Shown: piece by piece, positions 17,443 through 25,848 of the stretch
Layout of the letters: every line of letters begins with the position of its first letter
Position numbering within the stretch: the first letter of the stretch is position 1
DNA from: Amycolatopsis xylanica
GTDB lineage: Bacteria > Actinomycetota > Actinomycetes > Mycobacteriales > Pseudonocardiaceae
Assembly: GCF_900107045.1 (NCBI RefSeq)
Contig: NZ_FNON01000001.1
Span: 992,001-1,056,000, forward strand
Direction: 5' to 3'
Length of the DNA stretch: 64,000 nucleotides
Program-made: the position numbers and the translations under genes
The notes under the pieces: model-generated
The model's database searches: none
The model's input: only the letters and a program-made list of their open reading frames with translations
Told to the model about the DNA's origin: nothing

Positions 17443-17931
17443 ATGTTCGACCAGTTCAACACCCATCCGGACGCCGAGCGCGGTCTGCTGGCCTGCTGCG
17501 CCTCCCCGCGCTGGGCGAGCCGCGTCGCGGCCCGGCGGCCCTTCGCGGATGTCGACGCCTTGGTCAAGGCGGGCGACGCCGAACTCGCGACCCTGGAGTG
17601 GGACGGGATCGCCGAGGCGCTGAGCGCGCACCCCCGGATCGGCGACCGGGCCACCGGCACCGACCGGGAGGCGGTGTGGTCACGCGGTGAGCAGGCCGCG
17701 GCCGCCGAGTCGGCCGACGACGTGAAAGCCCAGCTCGCGGCCGGGAACGCCGAGTACGAGCGCCGGTTCGATCGGGTCTTCCTGATCTGCGCGACCGGGC
17801 TCGGCGCCCCGGAGATCCTGGCGGCCCTGCGCTCGCGGCTCGGGAACGACGACGAGACCGAACGCGAGGTCGTCCGCGAAGAGCTGCGCAAGATCGTCGC
17901 GCTCCGGCTGCGGAAGCTGGTGGCCGCGTGA
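17443..17931 (+). CDS. uraD: OHCU decarboxylase
   Basis: A 162-residue enzyme that decarboxylates 2-oxo-4-hydroxy-4-carboxy-5-ureidoimidazoline to (S)-allantoin, the last of the three uricolytic steps. The catalytic His lies in LSAHPRIGDRA near residue 65; FLICATGLGAPEIL and ELRKIVALRLRKL are typical of the family. It is the first gene of the long plus-strand purine unit. The ATG at 17443 has no ribosome-binding site and may be read from a leaderless message. The end overlaps uraH by four bases. Confidence 0.95.
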   Translation: MFDQFNTHPDAERGLLACCASPRWASRVAARRPFADVDALVKAGDAELATLEWDGIAEALSAHPRIGDRATGTDREAVWSRGEQAAAAESADDVKAQLAAGNAEYERRFDRVFLICATGLGAPEILAALRSRLGNDDETEREVVREELRKIVALRLRKLVAA

Positions 17932-18218
17932 GCCTGTCCACCCACGTGCTCGACGCCGCCGCCGGCGCACCGGCCACCGGTGTCCCGGTCCGGCTGGAGC
18001 GCCGCGATGGCACGGTCGTGTTCGAGGGCAAGACCGACGACGACGGCCGGATCTCCGGCTGGAACCCGGAAGCGGGCGTGTACCGGCTGGTCTTCGAGGT
18101 CGACGGCGAGTTCTACCCCGAGGTCGTGGTGACCTTCCGGATCACCGACGACAGCGCGCACTACCACGTCCCGCTGCTGCTCAGCCCGTTCGCTTACTCC
18201 ACCTACCGCGGAAGTTGA
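17928..18218 (+). CDS. uraH: 5-hydroxyisourate hydrolase (transthyretin-like)
   Basis: A 96-residue transthyretin-related enzyme that opens 5-hydroxyisourate to OHCU. It shows the N-terminal signature LSTHVLDAAAG with the catalytic His, RLVFEVDGEFYPEVVVTFRI in the core and the family C-terminus TYRGS. It is somewhat shorter than the usual 110-120 residues but complete. GTG 17928 overlaps the uraD stop, so translation is coupled. It acts in the cytoplasm as part of the urate-to-allantoin set. Confidence 0.96.
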   Translation: MSLSTHVLDAAAGAPATGVPVRLERRDGTVVFEGKTDDDGRISGWNPEAGVYRLVFEVDGEFYPEVVVTFRITDDSAHYHVPLLLSPFAYSTYRGS

Positions 18219-18225
18219 GGTATCC

Positions 18226-19062
18226 ATGGCGATCGTTCTCGGTGAGAACCAGTACGGCAAGGCCGAAAACCGCGTCGTGCGCATCGACCGTGGTCTTGAT
18301 GATGACGAGGCTCACCGCATCACCGATCTCAACGTCAGCGTCGCGCTGTCCGGCGACATGGCCGACACGCACCTGACCGGCGCCAACGACAAGGTGCTGG
18401 CCACGGACACGCAGAAGAACACCGTCTTCGCGTTCGCCAGGGACGGCATCGGCGAGATCGAGGCGTACGGACTGCGCCTGGCCAGGCATTTCGTGGACTC
18501 GCAGGAGAGCATCCACCACTCGACCGTCAGCATCGAGAGTTACCCGTGGACGCGGCTGGGGCACCACTCGTTCTCCCGCTCCGGCGAGGGCACACGGACG
18601 GCCGTAGTTTCCTACGACGGCGTGAAAGCCCAGGTCACCGGCGGGATCAAGGACTTGACCGTGCTGAACTCGACCGGCTCGGAGTTCTGGGGCTTCCCGC
18701 GCGACCGGTACACGACGCTGGGGGAGACCACCGACCGGATTCTGGCCACCGCGGTGTCCGCGACCTGGCGATTCGCCGTCGAGGACACCGACTGGGCCAA
18801 GGTGTACGAGGCCGCCCGTGACAGCCTGCTGGAGGCGTTCGCCGACACGCACAGCCTGTCGCTGCAGCAGACGCTCTACGCCATGGGCACGCGAGTACTG
18901 GAGACCGTGCCCGAGCTGGACGAGGTCTCGCTTTCCCTGCCGAACAAGCACCACTTCCTCGTGGACCTCGAACCGTTCGGCCTCGACAACCCCGGTGAGG
19001 TCTTCTTCGCGGCCGACCGGCCGTACGGGCTCATCGAGGGCACTGTGCGGCGCGAGGCCTGA
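18226..19062 (+). CDS. uox: Urate oxidase (uricase)
   Basis: A 278-residue cofactor-free oxidase converting urate and O2 to 5-hydroxyisourate and H2O2. ATDTQKNTVFAFA holds the conserved Thr of the catalytic dyad, ENQYGKAENRVVRI the N-terminal Lys region, and VDSQESIHHSTVSIE and the later FHHFLVDLEPF-like KHHFLVDLEPFGLDN are family signatures. The length is close to other bacterial uricases. It begins seven bases after uraH. The H2O2 produced would need catalase from elsewhere; none is in the cluster. Confidence 0.95.
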   Translation: MAIVLGENQYGKAENRVVRIDRGLDDDEAHRITDLNVSVALSGDMADTHLTGANDKVLATDTQKNTVFAFARDGIGEIEAYGLRLARHFVDSQESIHHSTVSIESYPWTRLGHHSFSRSGEGTRTAVVSYDGVKAQVTGGIKDLTVLNSTGSEFWGFPRDRYTTLGETTDRILATAVSATWRFAVEDTDWAKVYEAARDSLLEAFADTHSLSLQQTLYAMGTRVLETVPELDEVSLSLPNKHHFLVDLEPFGLDNPGEVFFAADRPYGLIEGTVRREA

Positions 19063-19063
19063 C

Positions 19064-19939
19064 ATGGACTTCCTGCGACCGACGACGCTCGCTGAAGCGC
19101 TGACCATGAAGTCGGAGAACCCCGGCGCGATCCCGATCGCCGGCGGCACCGACGTCATGGTGGAGATCAATTTCGACCACCGGCGCCCCGCCGCGCTGCT
19201 CGACCTCAACCGGGTCGCCGAGCTGTACGACCATTCCTTTGTGGACGGCCGGCTTCGTATCGGCGCCAACGTGCCGTACACGCGGATCATCGCGGAACTC
19301 GGGCACCGCCTGCCCGGGCTCGCGATGGCCGCGCGGACGGTCGGCTCGCCGCAGATCCGCAACCGGGGCAGTGTCGGCGGGAACCTGGGTGCCGCGTCGC
19401 CCGCCGGTGACTCGCATCCCGCGCTGCTGGCCGCCGAAGCCGAGGTGGAGCTCGCCTCGGCGCGGGGGACCCGCATCGTGGCCGCCCGCGACTTCTACCT
19501 GGGCGTCAAGCGGAACGTGCTGGAGCCGGACGAGCTGATCAGCGCGGTCTGGCTCGACCCGGCGACCGGGCCGCAGCAGTTCAGCAAGATCGGCACGCGC
19601 AATGCCATGGTCATCGCCGTGTGCGCGTTCGGGCTGGCACTGCATGCCGACCGCAAGCAGGTCGGCACCGGTATCGGCTCGGCCGCGCCGACGCCACGGC
19701 GCGCTGTCGACGCCGAGGAGTTCATCAACGGTGAGCTGGACGGTTTGTGGGAATCTCCGAGAGCCTTGAACGACTCGGTGAAACGCCGGTTCGGTGAGCT
19801 GGTCGCGCAGGCCGCGTCGCCGATCGACGACGTGCGTGGAAGCGCGGAGTATCGGAAGCACGCGCTGGCGGTCATCGCGAGGCGGACGCTGGGCTGGGCT
19901 TGGGACGAATATCGTGGAGGAGGTCGCAAATGCGCGTGA
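19064..19939 (+). CDS. Xanthine dehydrogenase FAD-binding subunit
   Basis: A 291-residue subunit of the molybdenum hydroxylase type. The FAD-binding loops are AIPIAGGTDVMVEI near residues 24-37 and GNLGAASPAGDSHPALLA near 107-125, after the SPQIRNRGSVGGN segment. It passes electrons from the 2Fe-2S subunit to NAD+ or another acceptor. The ATG at 19064 follows the uricase stop by one base. The next gene overlaps its 3' end by ten bases. The order FAD, 2Fe-2S, Mo-subunit is a usual split-XDH operon. Confidence 0.94.
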   Translation: MDFLRPTTLAEALTMKSENPGAIPIAGGTDVMVEINFDHRRPAALLDLNRVAELYDHSFVDGRLRIGANVPYTRIIAELGHRLPGLAMAARTVGSPQIRNRGSVGGNLGAASPAGDSHPALLAAEAEVELASARGTRIVAARDFYLGVKRNVLEPDELISAVWLDPATGPQQFSKIGTRNAMVIAVCAFGLALHADRKQVGTGIGSAAPTPRRAVDAEEFINGELDGLWESPRALNDSVKRRFGELVAQAASPIDDVRGSAEYRKHALAVIARRTLGWAWDEYRGGGRKCA

Positions 19940-20391
19940 ACGTCACCGTCAACGGCGAACATCGCCAGGCTGACAACGTCTGGGAAGGCGAGAGCCTGCT
20001 GTACCTGCTGCGTGAGCGGCTGGGCCTCCCCGGCTCGAAGAATGCCTGTGAACAGGGCGAATGTGGTTCCTGCACGGTCTACCTCGACGATGTCCCGGCC
20101 TGCGCCTGCCTGGTCGCGGCCGGTCAGGCCGAAGGCCGCGAGGTGCGCACGGTCGAGGGGCTCGCCGAGGGCGACCGGCTCGACCCGATCCAGGAGTCCT
20201 TTGTGGAATGCGGGGCCGTCCAATGTGGCTTCTGCACGCCCGGGCTGCTGATCCAGGCGCACGACCTGATCGAGCGGACCGGCACCCCGAGCGACGCCGA
20301 GATCCGCGAGGCGCTCGCCGGGAACCTGTGCCGCTGCACCGGCTACGAGAAGATCCTCGACGCGGTCCGGCTGGCGGCGAGCAAGCGATGA
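19930..20391 (+). CDS. Xanthine dehydrogenase 2Fe-2S subunit
   Basis: A 153-residue iron-sulfur subunit. The plant-ferredoxin-type cluster is ligated by cysteines in CEQGECGSCTVYLDD and a downstream Cys in ACACLVAAG. The second, alpha-helical cluster is ligated by VQCGFCTPG and NLCRCTGYE. It carries electrons from the molybdopterin centre to FAD. ATG 19930 follows GGAGGTCGCAA. The stop overlaps the next start as ATGA. Confidence 0.96.
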   Translation: MRVNVTVNGEHRQADNVWEGESLLYLLRERLGLPGSKNACEQGECGSCTVYLDDVPACACLVAAGQAEGREVRTVEGLAEGDRLDPIQESFVECGAVQCGFCTPGLLIQAHDLIERTGTPSDAEIREALAGNLCRCTGYEKILDAVRLAASKR

Positions 20392-22688
20392 GCGCACCGG
20401 CGAGGTCATCCCAGGAGCTGAACGACACCATCGCGGGCGGGATCGGCGAGAGCCCGCTGCGCCCCGACGGCACGCTGAAGGTACGCGGCGAGTTCGCGTA
20501 CTCCTCGGACCTGTGGCACGAGAACATGTTGTGGGGCGCGACTTTGCGCAGCCCGCATCCGCACGCGCTGATCACCCGGCTCGACGTCGCGCCCGCGCTG
20601 GCCGTGCCCGGAGTGCACGCCGTGCTGACCCATGAGGACGTGCCCGGCGAGAACGTCTACGGGCTGAAGTACCAGGACACGCCCGCGCTGGCGGTGGACC
20701 GGGTCCGGTTCCAGGGTGAGCCGGTCGCGATCCTCGCGGCCGATCACCCCGAGATCGCGCGGCAGGCGCTCAAGCGGATCGTGGTCGAGTACGAGGTGCT
20801 CGAGCCGATCACCGACCCTGAGCGCGCCGCGCACGACGAGACGTTGCCGCATCTGCACCCGGACGGGAACCTGGTGCGCTACCAGCGGATCCTCAAGGGT
20901 GACCCGGACGCGACGGCCGACGTCGTGGTGTCCGGCGTCTACGAGATCGGCATGCAGGACCAGGCGTTCCTCGGCCCGGAGTCCGGCCTCGCGGTGCCCG
21001 ATGACGACGGCGGCGTCGACCTCTACCTGGCCACCCAGTGGCTGCACGTCGACCAGCGGCAGACGGCCAAGGCGCTCGGCCTGCCGCTGGAGAAGGTGCG
21101 GCTGACGCTGTCCGGCGTCGGCGGTGCGTTCGGCGGGCGTGAGGACCTGAGCATGCAGATCCACTCGTGCATGCTCGCGCTGCGCACCGGGCGTCCGGTC
21201 AAGATGGTCTACAACCGGCTGGAGTCGTTCTTCGGGCACGTGCACCGCCACCCGGCGAAGATGTATTACGAGCATGGCGCGACCAAGGACGGCAAGCTCG
21301 TCTACGTCCGCGCGAAGCTGTACTTCGACGGCGGCGCGTACGCGTCCAAGACGCCGGTCGTGGTCGGCAACGGCACGACGCTGAGCGTCGGCCCGTACAA
21401 CGTGCCGAACGCGAAGATCGAGGGTTGGGGTGTTTACACGAACAACCCGACCTGTGGCGCGATGCGCGGGCTCGGCGCGGTCCAGCCGACGTACGCCTAT
21501 GAGTCCCAAATGGACAAACTGGCCGCCGCCCTGGAGATGGACCCGGCCGACCTGCGGATCCTCAACGCGATGAGCGAGGGGTCGACGAACGTCACCGGCC
21601 AGCTGGTCGATTTCCCGGCGCCGGTGGGCGAACTGATCCAGCGGCTCAAGGACATGCCGCTGCCGCCGGAACGCACCGGGCCGGTCGACATCCGCGACCT
21701 GCCCGGCGGCGCGTCCAACACGACGCACGGCGAAGGCGTGGTGCGCGGGGTCGGCTATGGCGTGACCATCAAGAACATCTCGTACGCCGAGGGGCTCGAC
21801 GACTACTCGACCGCGCGGGTGCGGCTGGAGGTCATCGGCGGCGAGGCGGTCGCGCTGGTGCACACCGCCGCGGCCGAGGTCGGCCAGGGCCTGGTCACGC
21901 TGCAGCAGCAGATCGCGCGGACCGAGCTCGGCGTGCAGCGGGTGACCGTGCATGTGGCGGACACGAGTGTCGGCGACGCGGGGTCCAGCTCGGCGTCGCG
22001 GCAGACCTACATCACCGGCGGCGCGGTCCGTAACGCCTGCCGTGCCGTGGCGGAGGCCGTGTTCGCTCGATTCGGTCGCTCCGATGTCACGCTGTCCGGC
22101 GGGAAGCTGGTGGCGGCGGACGGAGAAGCACTGGTCAGCCTGGTCGACGTGCTCGGCGACGAGGCCATCGAGGAGACCCGCGAGTACCACCACCGCAAGA
22201 CCTACCCGCTGGATCCCGAGACCGGGCAGGGCGACGCGCACGTCCAATACGGCTTCTCGGCGCACCGGGCGGTCGTGGACGTCGACACCGAGCTGGGCCT
22301 GGTCAAGGTCGTCCAGCTGGACTGCGCGCAGGACGTCGGCAAGGCGATGAACCCCGACGCCGTCGTCGCGCAGATCCAGGGCGGCTCCGCGCAGGGCCTC
22401 GGCCTCGCGGTGATGGAGGAAATACTGGTCAGGGACGGGAAGGTGCGGAACCCGTCGTTCACGGACTACCTGATCCCGACCATCTTGGACATGCCGCCGA
22501 TGCGGGTGGATGTGCTCGAACGAGCCGATCCGCACGCGCCGTACGGTGTTCGCGGCGTCGGTGAGCCCCCGACGATCAGCGCGACGCCGGCGATCGCCAA
22601 CGCGATCCGTGCGGCCACCGGGCTCGAACTGCCCCGCGTGCCGGTACGACCCGAGCACATCACCTTCAGCCGTGGAGAGAAGAAATGA
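20388..22688 (+). CDS. Xanthine dehydrogenase molybdopterin subunit
   Basis: A 766-residue catalytic subunit that hydroxylates hypoxanthine and xanthine to urate. It starts with the usual PLRPDGTLKVRGEFAYSSDL. GVGGAFGGRED and GAMRGLGAVQP are molybdopterin-binding loops. PYGVRGVGEPPTI near the C-terminus carries the catalytic Glu. The ATGA overlap with the 2Fe-2S subunit and the overlap with guaD show one translational unit. Substrate specificity for purines rests on context more than on residues I could verify. Confidence 0.94.
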   Translation: MSAPARSSQELNDTIAGGIGESPLRPDGTLKVRGEFAYSSDLWHENMLWGATLRSPHPHALITRLDVAPALAVPGVHAVLTHEDVPGENVYGLKYQDTPALAVDRVRFQGEPVAILAADHPEIARQALKRIVVEYEVLEPITDPERAAHDETLPHLHPDGNLVRYQRILKGDPDATADVVVSGVYEIGMQDQAFLGPESGLAVPDDDGGVDLYLATQWLHVDQRQTAKALGLPLEKVRLTLSGVGGAFGGREDLSMQIHSCMLALRTGRPVKMVYNRLESFFGHVHRHPAKMYYEHGATKDGKLVYVRAKLYFDGGAYASKTPVVVGNGTTLSVGPYNVPNAKIEGWGVYTNNPTCGAMRGLGAVQPTYAYESQMDKLAAALEMDPADLRILNAMSEGSTNVTGQLVDFPAPVGELIQRLKDMPLPPERTGPVDIRDLPGGASNTTHGEGVVRGVGYGVTIKNISYAEGLDDYSTARVRLEVIGGEAVALVHTAAAEVGQGLVTLQQQIARTELGVQRVTVHVADTSVGDAGSSSASRQTYITGGAVRNACRAVAEAVFARFGRSDVTLSGGKLVAADGEALVSLVDVLGDEAIEETREYHHRKTYPLDPETGQGDAHVQYGFSAHRAVVDVDTELGLVKVVQLDCAQDVGKAMNPDAVVAQIQGGSAQGLGLAVMEEILVRDGKVRNPSFTDYLIPTILDMPPMRVDVLERADPHAPYGVRGVGEPPTISATPAIANAIRAATGLELPRVPVRPEHITFSRGEKK

Positions 22689-23158
22689 GCACCCAGGAAG
22701 AAGCCTGGCTGGCCGAAAGCGTCAAGCTGGCGACCTCGAACGTCGCCGCGGGCGGCGGGCCGTTCGGCGCGCTGATCGTCAAAGACGGCGAGGTGATCGC
22801 CACCGGCGTCAACCGGGTCACGCCGACGCTCGACCCGACCGCGCATGCGGAGGTGGTCGCGATCCGCGAGGCGTGCCAGAAGCTGCAGACGTTCAAGCTT
22901 GACGGCTGCGTGCTCGTTTCCTCCTGTGAGCCGTGCCCGATGTGCCTCAGCTCGGCGCTGTGGGCCCGGGTCGACCGGGTGATCTTCGCGGCCGACCGGC
23001 ACGACGCGGCCAAGGCGGGTTTCGACGATCTCGCCTTCTACGAACTTTTCGACAAGCCACGCGAAACCTGGGACGTACCCGTGACCCGAGTGTCCAGTCA
23101 GGACGGTTTCGCGCCCTTCGCGGCCTGGCTCGATCAGCCTGACCGCATTGATTACTGA
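22685..23158 (+). CDS. guaD: Guanine deaminase, cytidine-deaminase-fold type
   Basis: A 157-residue zinc hydrolase converting guanine to xanthine. The zinc site is His54-Ala-Glu56 in DPTAHAEVVAIREAC and Cys84/Cys87 in SSCEPCPMCLS. The sequence follows Bacillus GuaD closely, including GGPFGALIVKDGEVI and the C-terminal AGFDDLAFYELFDKP. It is placed between the dehydrogenase and the permease. ATG 22685 overlaps the previous stop. Confidence 0.93.
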   Translation: MSTQEEAWLAESVKLATSNVAAGGGPFGALIVKDGEVIATGVNRVTPTLDPTAHAEVVAIREACQKLQTFKLDGCVLVSSCEPCPMCLSSALWARVDRVIFAADRHDAAKAGFDDLAFYELFDKPRETWDVPVTRVSSQDGFAPFAAWLDQPDRIDY

Positions 23159-23214
23159 GTGATTTCCCGGTGCTGACCGGAGTACCGGAAAAACCTTAAC
23201 CTCCCCCTCGATTG

Positions 23215-23238
23215 AAGCCCTGTGGAAATACAGGGCTT
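23215..23238 (+). repeat. Strong hairpin ahead of the purine permease gene
   Basis: Perfect 9-bp arms, AAGCCCTGT (23215-23223) and ACAGGGCTT (23230-23238), flank the loop GGAAAT. It sits in the 113-bp gap after guaD and 34 bp before the permease ATG. It could be a partial terminator that lowers downstream expression. The sequence does not match the conserved core of a purine riboswitch. Confidence 0.55.
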
Positions 23239-23271
23239 GGTCGAGCACACCCACCGGCAAGGGCAGGGCGC

Positions 23272-24711
23272 ATGACTCAGCTTCAGGAACCAGTCACGAA
23301 GACCTCGGCTCCACCCCGTCGACCAGCTCTCGAGCGACTTTTCTCGATCTCGGCCCGCGGTTCCAGTGTTCCACGGGAAATACGCGGCGGCGTCACCACT
23401 TTCGTCGCCATGGCCTACATTGTTCTGCTCAATCCGCTCATTCTCGGCGCTTCGGCGGATATCACCGGCGCCAAATTGAGCATGGCCCAGATCACGACCG
23501 CGACCGCGCTGTCGGCCGCGGTGATGACCGTCCTCATGGGACTGATCGGCAACGCGCCGCTCGCCATGGCGGCCGGGCTCGGCATCAACGGCATCGTCGC
23601 GTTCCAGATGGCGCCGACGATGACCTGGGCGCAGGCGTTCGGGCTGGTCGTGCTCGAAGGCCTCTGCATCGTGGCGATGGCCGTCAGCGGGGTCCGCGAG
23701 CGGATCATGAACGCCATCCCGGCGCCGCTGAAGACGGCGATCACCGTCGGCATCGGCCTCTACATCGCGCTGGTCGGCCTGGTCAGCGCGGGGTTCGTGA
23801 CCAGGAACCCGGACGCGGCGAACACCCCGGTGCCGGTGCGGCTCGGCATCGACGGGCATCTCGACGGCTGGCCGATCGCGGTCTTCTGCTTCGGGCTGCT
23901 GCTCATGGTCGTGCTGATCGCGCGGAAGGTGGCGGGCGCGGTGCTGATCAGCATCGGCGTGGCGACCGTGTTCGCGGTGATCCTGCACGACGGATTCGGG
24001 CTGGGGGAGTGGGGCCGCACCGAGCCCACGCTGCCGTCGCACCTGTTCGCGGCGCCGGACTTCGGGCTGGTCGGACACGTCGACCTGTTCGGCGGATTCG
24101 CCTCGGCCGGTGCGCTGACCGCGACGATCTTCCTGTTCACGCTGGTGCTTTCGGGCTTCTTCGACGCGATGGGCACTATCACGAGCGTCTCGGACGAGGC
24201 GGGGCTGTCGAAGTTCGGGAAGGTGCCCCGGATGGGCCGGATCCTGTTCGTCGACGGTGCGGGCGCCATCGCGGGCGGGGTCACCGGGGCGTCGCCGAAC
24301 ACGGTGTTCCTCGAGTCGGCCGCCGGGGTCGGCGAGGGCGCGCGTACCGGGCTGGCGAGCGTGGTCACCGGCGTGCTGTTCGCGGTGACGCTGCTGTTCA
24401 CGCCGCTGGCCGGGGTGGTGCCGGCGCAGGCCGCGGCGCCCGCGCTGGTGGTGATCGGCGGGATGATGATGGCCCAGATCCGCAACATCCCCTGGCAGGA
24501 AACGGATTACACGATCCCGGTGTTCCTGACCGTGGCGCTCATCCCGTTCACCTACTCGATCACCAACGGCGTCGGCGCTGGCCTCATCGCGTTCGTGCTC
24601 ATCAAGACCTGCAAGGGCCGCTGGCGCGAAGCCGGCTGGCTGCTGACCGTGCTGGCCGCCATCTTCGCGCTGTACTTCGGCGTCGACGGCCTCAAAGCCC
24701 TGATCACGTAA
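23272..24711 (+). CDS. NCS2-family purine permease, AzgA-like (guanine/hypoxanthine)
   Basis: A 479-residue inner-membrane transporter with about 12-14 hydrophobic segments. EIRGGVTTFVAMAYIVLLNPLIL at the start, TIFLFTLVLSGFFDAMGTI in the middle and TGASPNTVFLESAAGVGEGARTG are hallmarks of the AzgA branch, which imports guanine, hypoxanthine and adenine with protons. Uptake feeds GuaD and the dehydrogenase encoded just upstream. The start at ATG 23272 is favoured by GGGCAGGG upstream and by the onset of similarity. Confidence 0.92.
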   Translation: MTQLQEPVTKTSAPPRRPALERLFSISARGSSVPREIRGGVTTFVAMAYIVLLNPLILGASADITGAKLSMAQITTATALSAAVMTVLMGLIGNAPLAMAAGLGINGIVAFQMAPTMTWAQAFGLVVLEGLCIVAMAVSGVRERIMNAIPAPLKTAITVGIGLYIALVGLVSAGFVTRNPDAANTPVPVRLGIDGHLDGWPIAVFCFGLLLMVVLIARKVAGAVLISIGVATVFAVILHDGFGLGEWGRTEPTLPSHLFAAPDFGLVGHVDLFGGFASAGALTATIFLFTLVLSGFFDAMGTITSVSDEAGLSKFGKVPRMGRILFVDGAGAIAGGVTGASPNTVFLESAAGVGEGARTGLASVVTGVLFAVTLLFTPLAGVVPAQAAAPALVVIGGMMMAQIRNIPWQETDYTIPVFLTVALIPFTYSITNGVGAGLIAFVLIKTCKGRWREAGWLLTVLAAIFALYFGVDGLKALIT

Positions 24712-24721
24712 GGAGAATCCG

Positions 24722-25765
24722 ATGCGGGACATCGCGGAGGAGTTACGCGGCTGGGACGAGCCGTTCGCGGTCGCGACCGTGGTCGCCGTGCGGGGCAGCG
24801 CGCCCCGCGAGGTAGGCGCCTCGATGGCGGTCCGTGCCGACGGCTCGGTCATCGGCAGCGTGTCCGGCGGCTGCGTCGAGGGCGCGGTCTACGAACTCGC
24901 CCAGCAGGTGCTGGCGACCGGCGTGCCGGTGCGCACCGAGTTCGGCTTCTCCGCCGATGACCCGTTCGCGGTCGGCTTGACCTGCGGCGGCTCGCTGGAC
25001 GTCTTCGTCCAGCGAGCCGACCCCGCCATCCGCGCCGCGCTTGTTTCGGAAGAGCCGGTCGCCCTGGTCCGGGTACTGGGCGACGGCCCGTCCGCCGCGG
25101 TCTTCGCCGAGCGTCACGTCGGCGACGCATCCTTTGTGGACGAAGCCCGTTCGATGCTTTCCTCCGGCGCGACCGGCATCGTCCGCCTCGGCTCGCTGGA
25201 GGTCTTCATCGAGTCGTGGGTCGCGCCGCCGACGATGCTGATCTTCGGCGCGATCGACTTCGCGGCGGCACTGTCCTCTGTCGGCCGCTTCCTCGGCTAC
25301 CACGTGGTCGTCTGCGACGCCCGCCCGACCTTCGCGACCCCCGCCCGCTTCCCCGACGCAGACGAGGTCGTCGTCGACTGGCCCCACCGCTACCTCGCCC
25401 GCACGGCGACCGACGCGCGCACGGTCATCTGCGTCCTCACCCACGACCCGAAGTTCGACATCCCCGTGCTCACCGACGCCCTCCGCCGCGACGTCGCATA
25501 CGTCGGCGCCCTCGGCTCCCGCCGCACCCACACCGACCGCCTCCACCGCCTCCGCGCCGAAGGCCTCATCCCAGCCGAACTCACCCGCCTCCGCTCACCC
25601 ATCGGCCTCGACCTAGGCGCCCGCACCCCTCCCGAAACCGCCATCTCCATCGCAGCCGAGCTCATCGCCCTCCACCGAGGCGGCACCACCACCCCCCTGT
25701 CCACCTCCACCGGCCCCATCCACCACGACGAAGCCCGAAAGTGGCTTTCGTCAGGTCTCATCTGA
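24722..25765 (+). CDS. xdhC: XdhC-family molybdenum cofactor insertion/maturation protein
   Basis: A 347-residue protein of the XdhC/CoxI family, which binds sulfurated molybdenum cofactor and loads it into xanthine dehydrogenase. The N-terminal part has FAVATVVAVRGSAPREVGAS and GSVSGGCVEGAVYELA; the C-terminal Rossmann-like half has ALGSRRTHTDRLHRLRAEG and LDLGARTPPETAISIAAEL. It is separated from the dehydrogenase genes by guaD and the permease. From about 25300 to the end the coding strand is markedly C-rich. The last codons run into a palindrome array: copy 1 (25736-25750) is coding and the TGA immediately precedes copy 2. Confidence 0.93.
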   Translation: MRDIAEELRGWDEPFAVATVVAVRGSAPREVGASMAVRADGSVIGSVSGGCVEGAVYELAQQVLATGVPVRTEFGFSADDPFAVGLTCGGSLDVFVQRADPAIRAALVSEEPVALVRVLGDGPSAAVFAERHVGDASFVDEARSMLSSGATGIVRLGSLEVFIESWVAPPTMLIFGAIDFAAALSSVGRFLGYHVVVCDARPTFATPARFPDADEVVVDWPHRYLARTATDARTVICVLTHDPKFDIPVLTDALRRDVAYVGALGSRRTHTDRLHRLRAEGLIPAELTRLRSPIGLDLGARTPPETAISIAAELIALHRGGTTTPLSTSTGPIHHDEARKWLSSGLI

Positions 25766-25810
25766 CGAAAGTGGCTTTCGGGTCATCGCATCTGACGAAA
25801 GTCACTTTCG
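25736..25810. repeat. Three-copy palindrome array CGAAAG-tgg-CTTTCG, 30-bp step
   Basis: Copies at 25736-25750 and 25766-25780 are identical (CGAAAGTGGCTTTCG); the third, 25796-25810, is CGAAAGTCACTTTCG. All starts are exactly 30 bp apart. The spacers after copies 1 and 2 both contain TCATCTGA or a close variant (GCATCTGA). Copy 1 lies inside the xdhC coding region, and the xdhC stop codon falls in the first spacer. Confidence 0.9.
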
Positions 25811-25848
25811 GGGTATCAAGACCATTGTCTGTCCACAAAGGAGAATTC

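Noticed and set aside
20406..22658. A 750-codon open frame on the minus strand opposite the xanthine dehydrogenase large subunit
   Set aside because: High GC leaves long antisense frames. The plus strand carries an unmistakable dehydrogenase subunit, and the minus translation is Arg/Asp/Val-rich with no family features.
23159..23271. A purine riboswitch before the permease gene
   Set aside because: There is one hairpin but no three-way junction and no conserved purine-aptamer core sequences.
25736..25810. A small CRISPR-like array
   Set aside because: Repeats are only 15 bp, palindromic and three in number, spacers are partly similar to each other, and no cas gene is near. The same holds for the 61299-61404 array.
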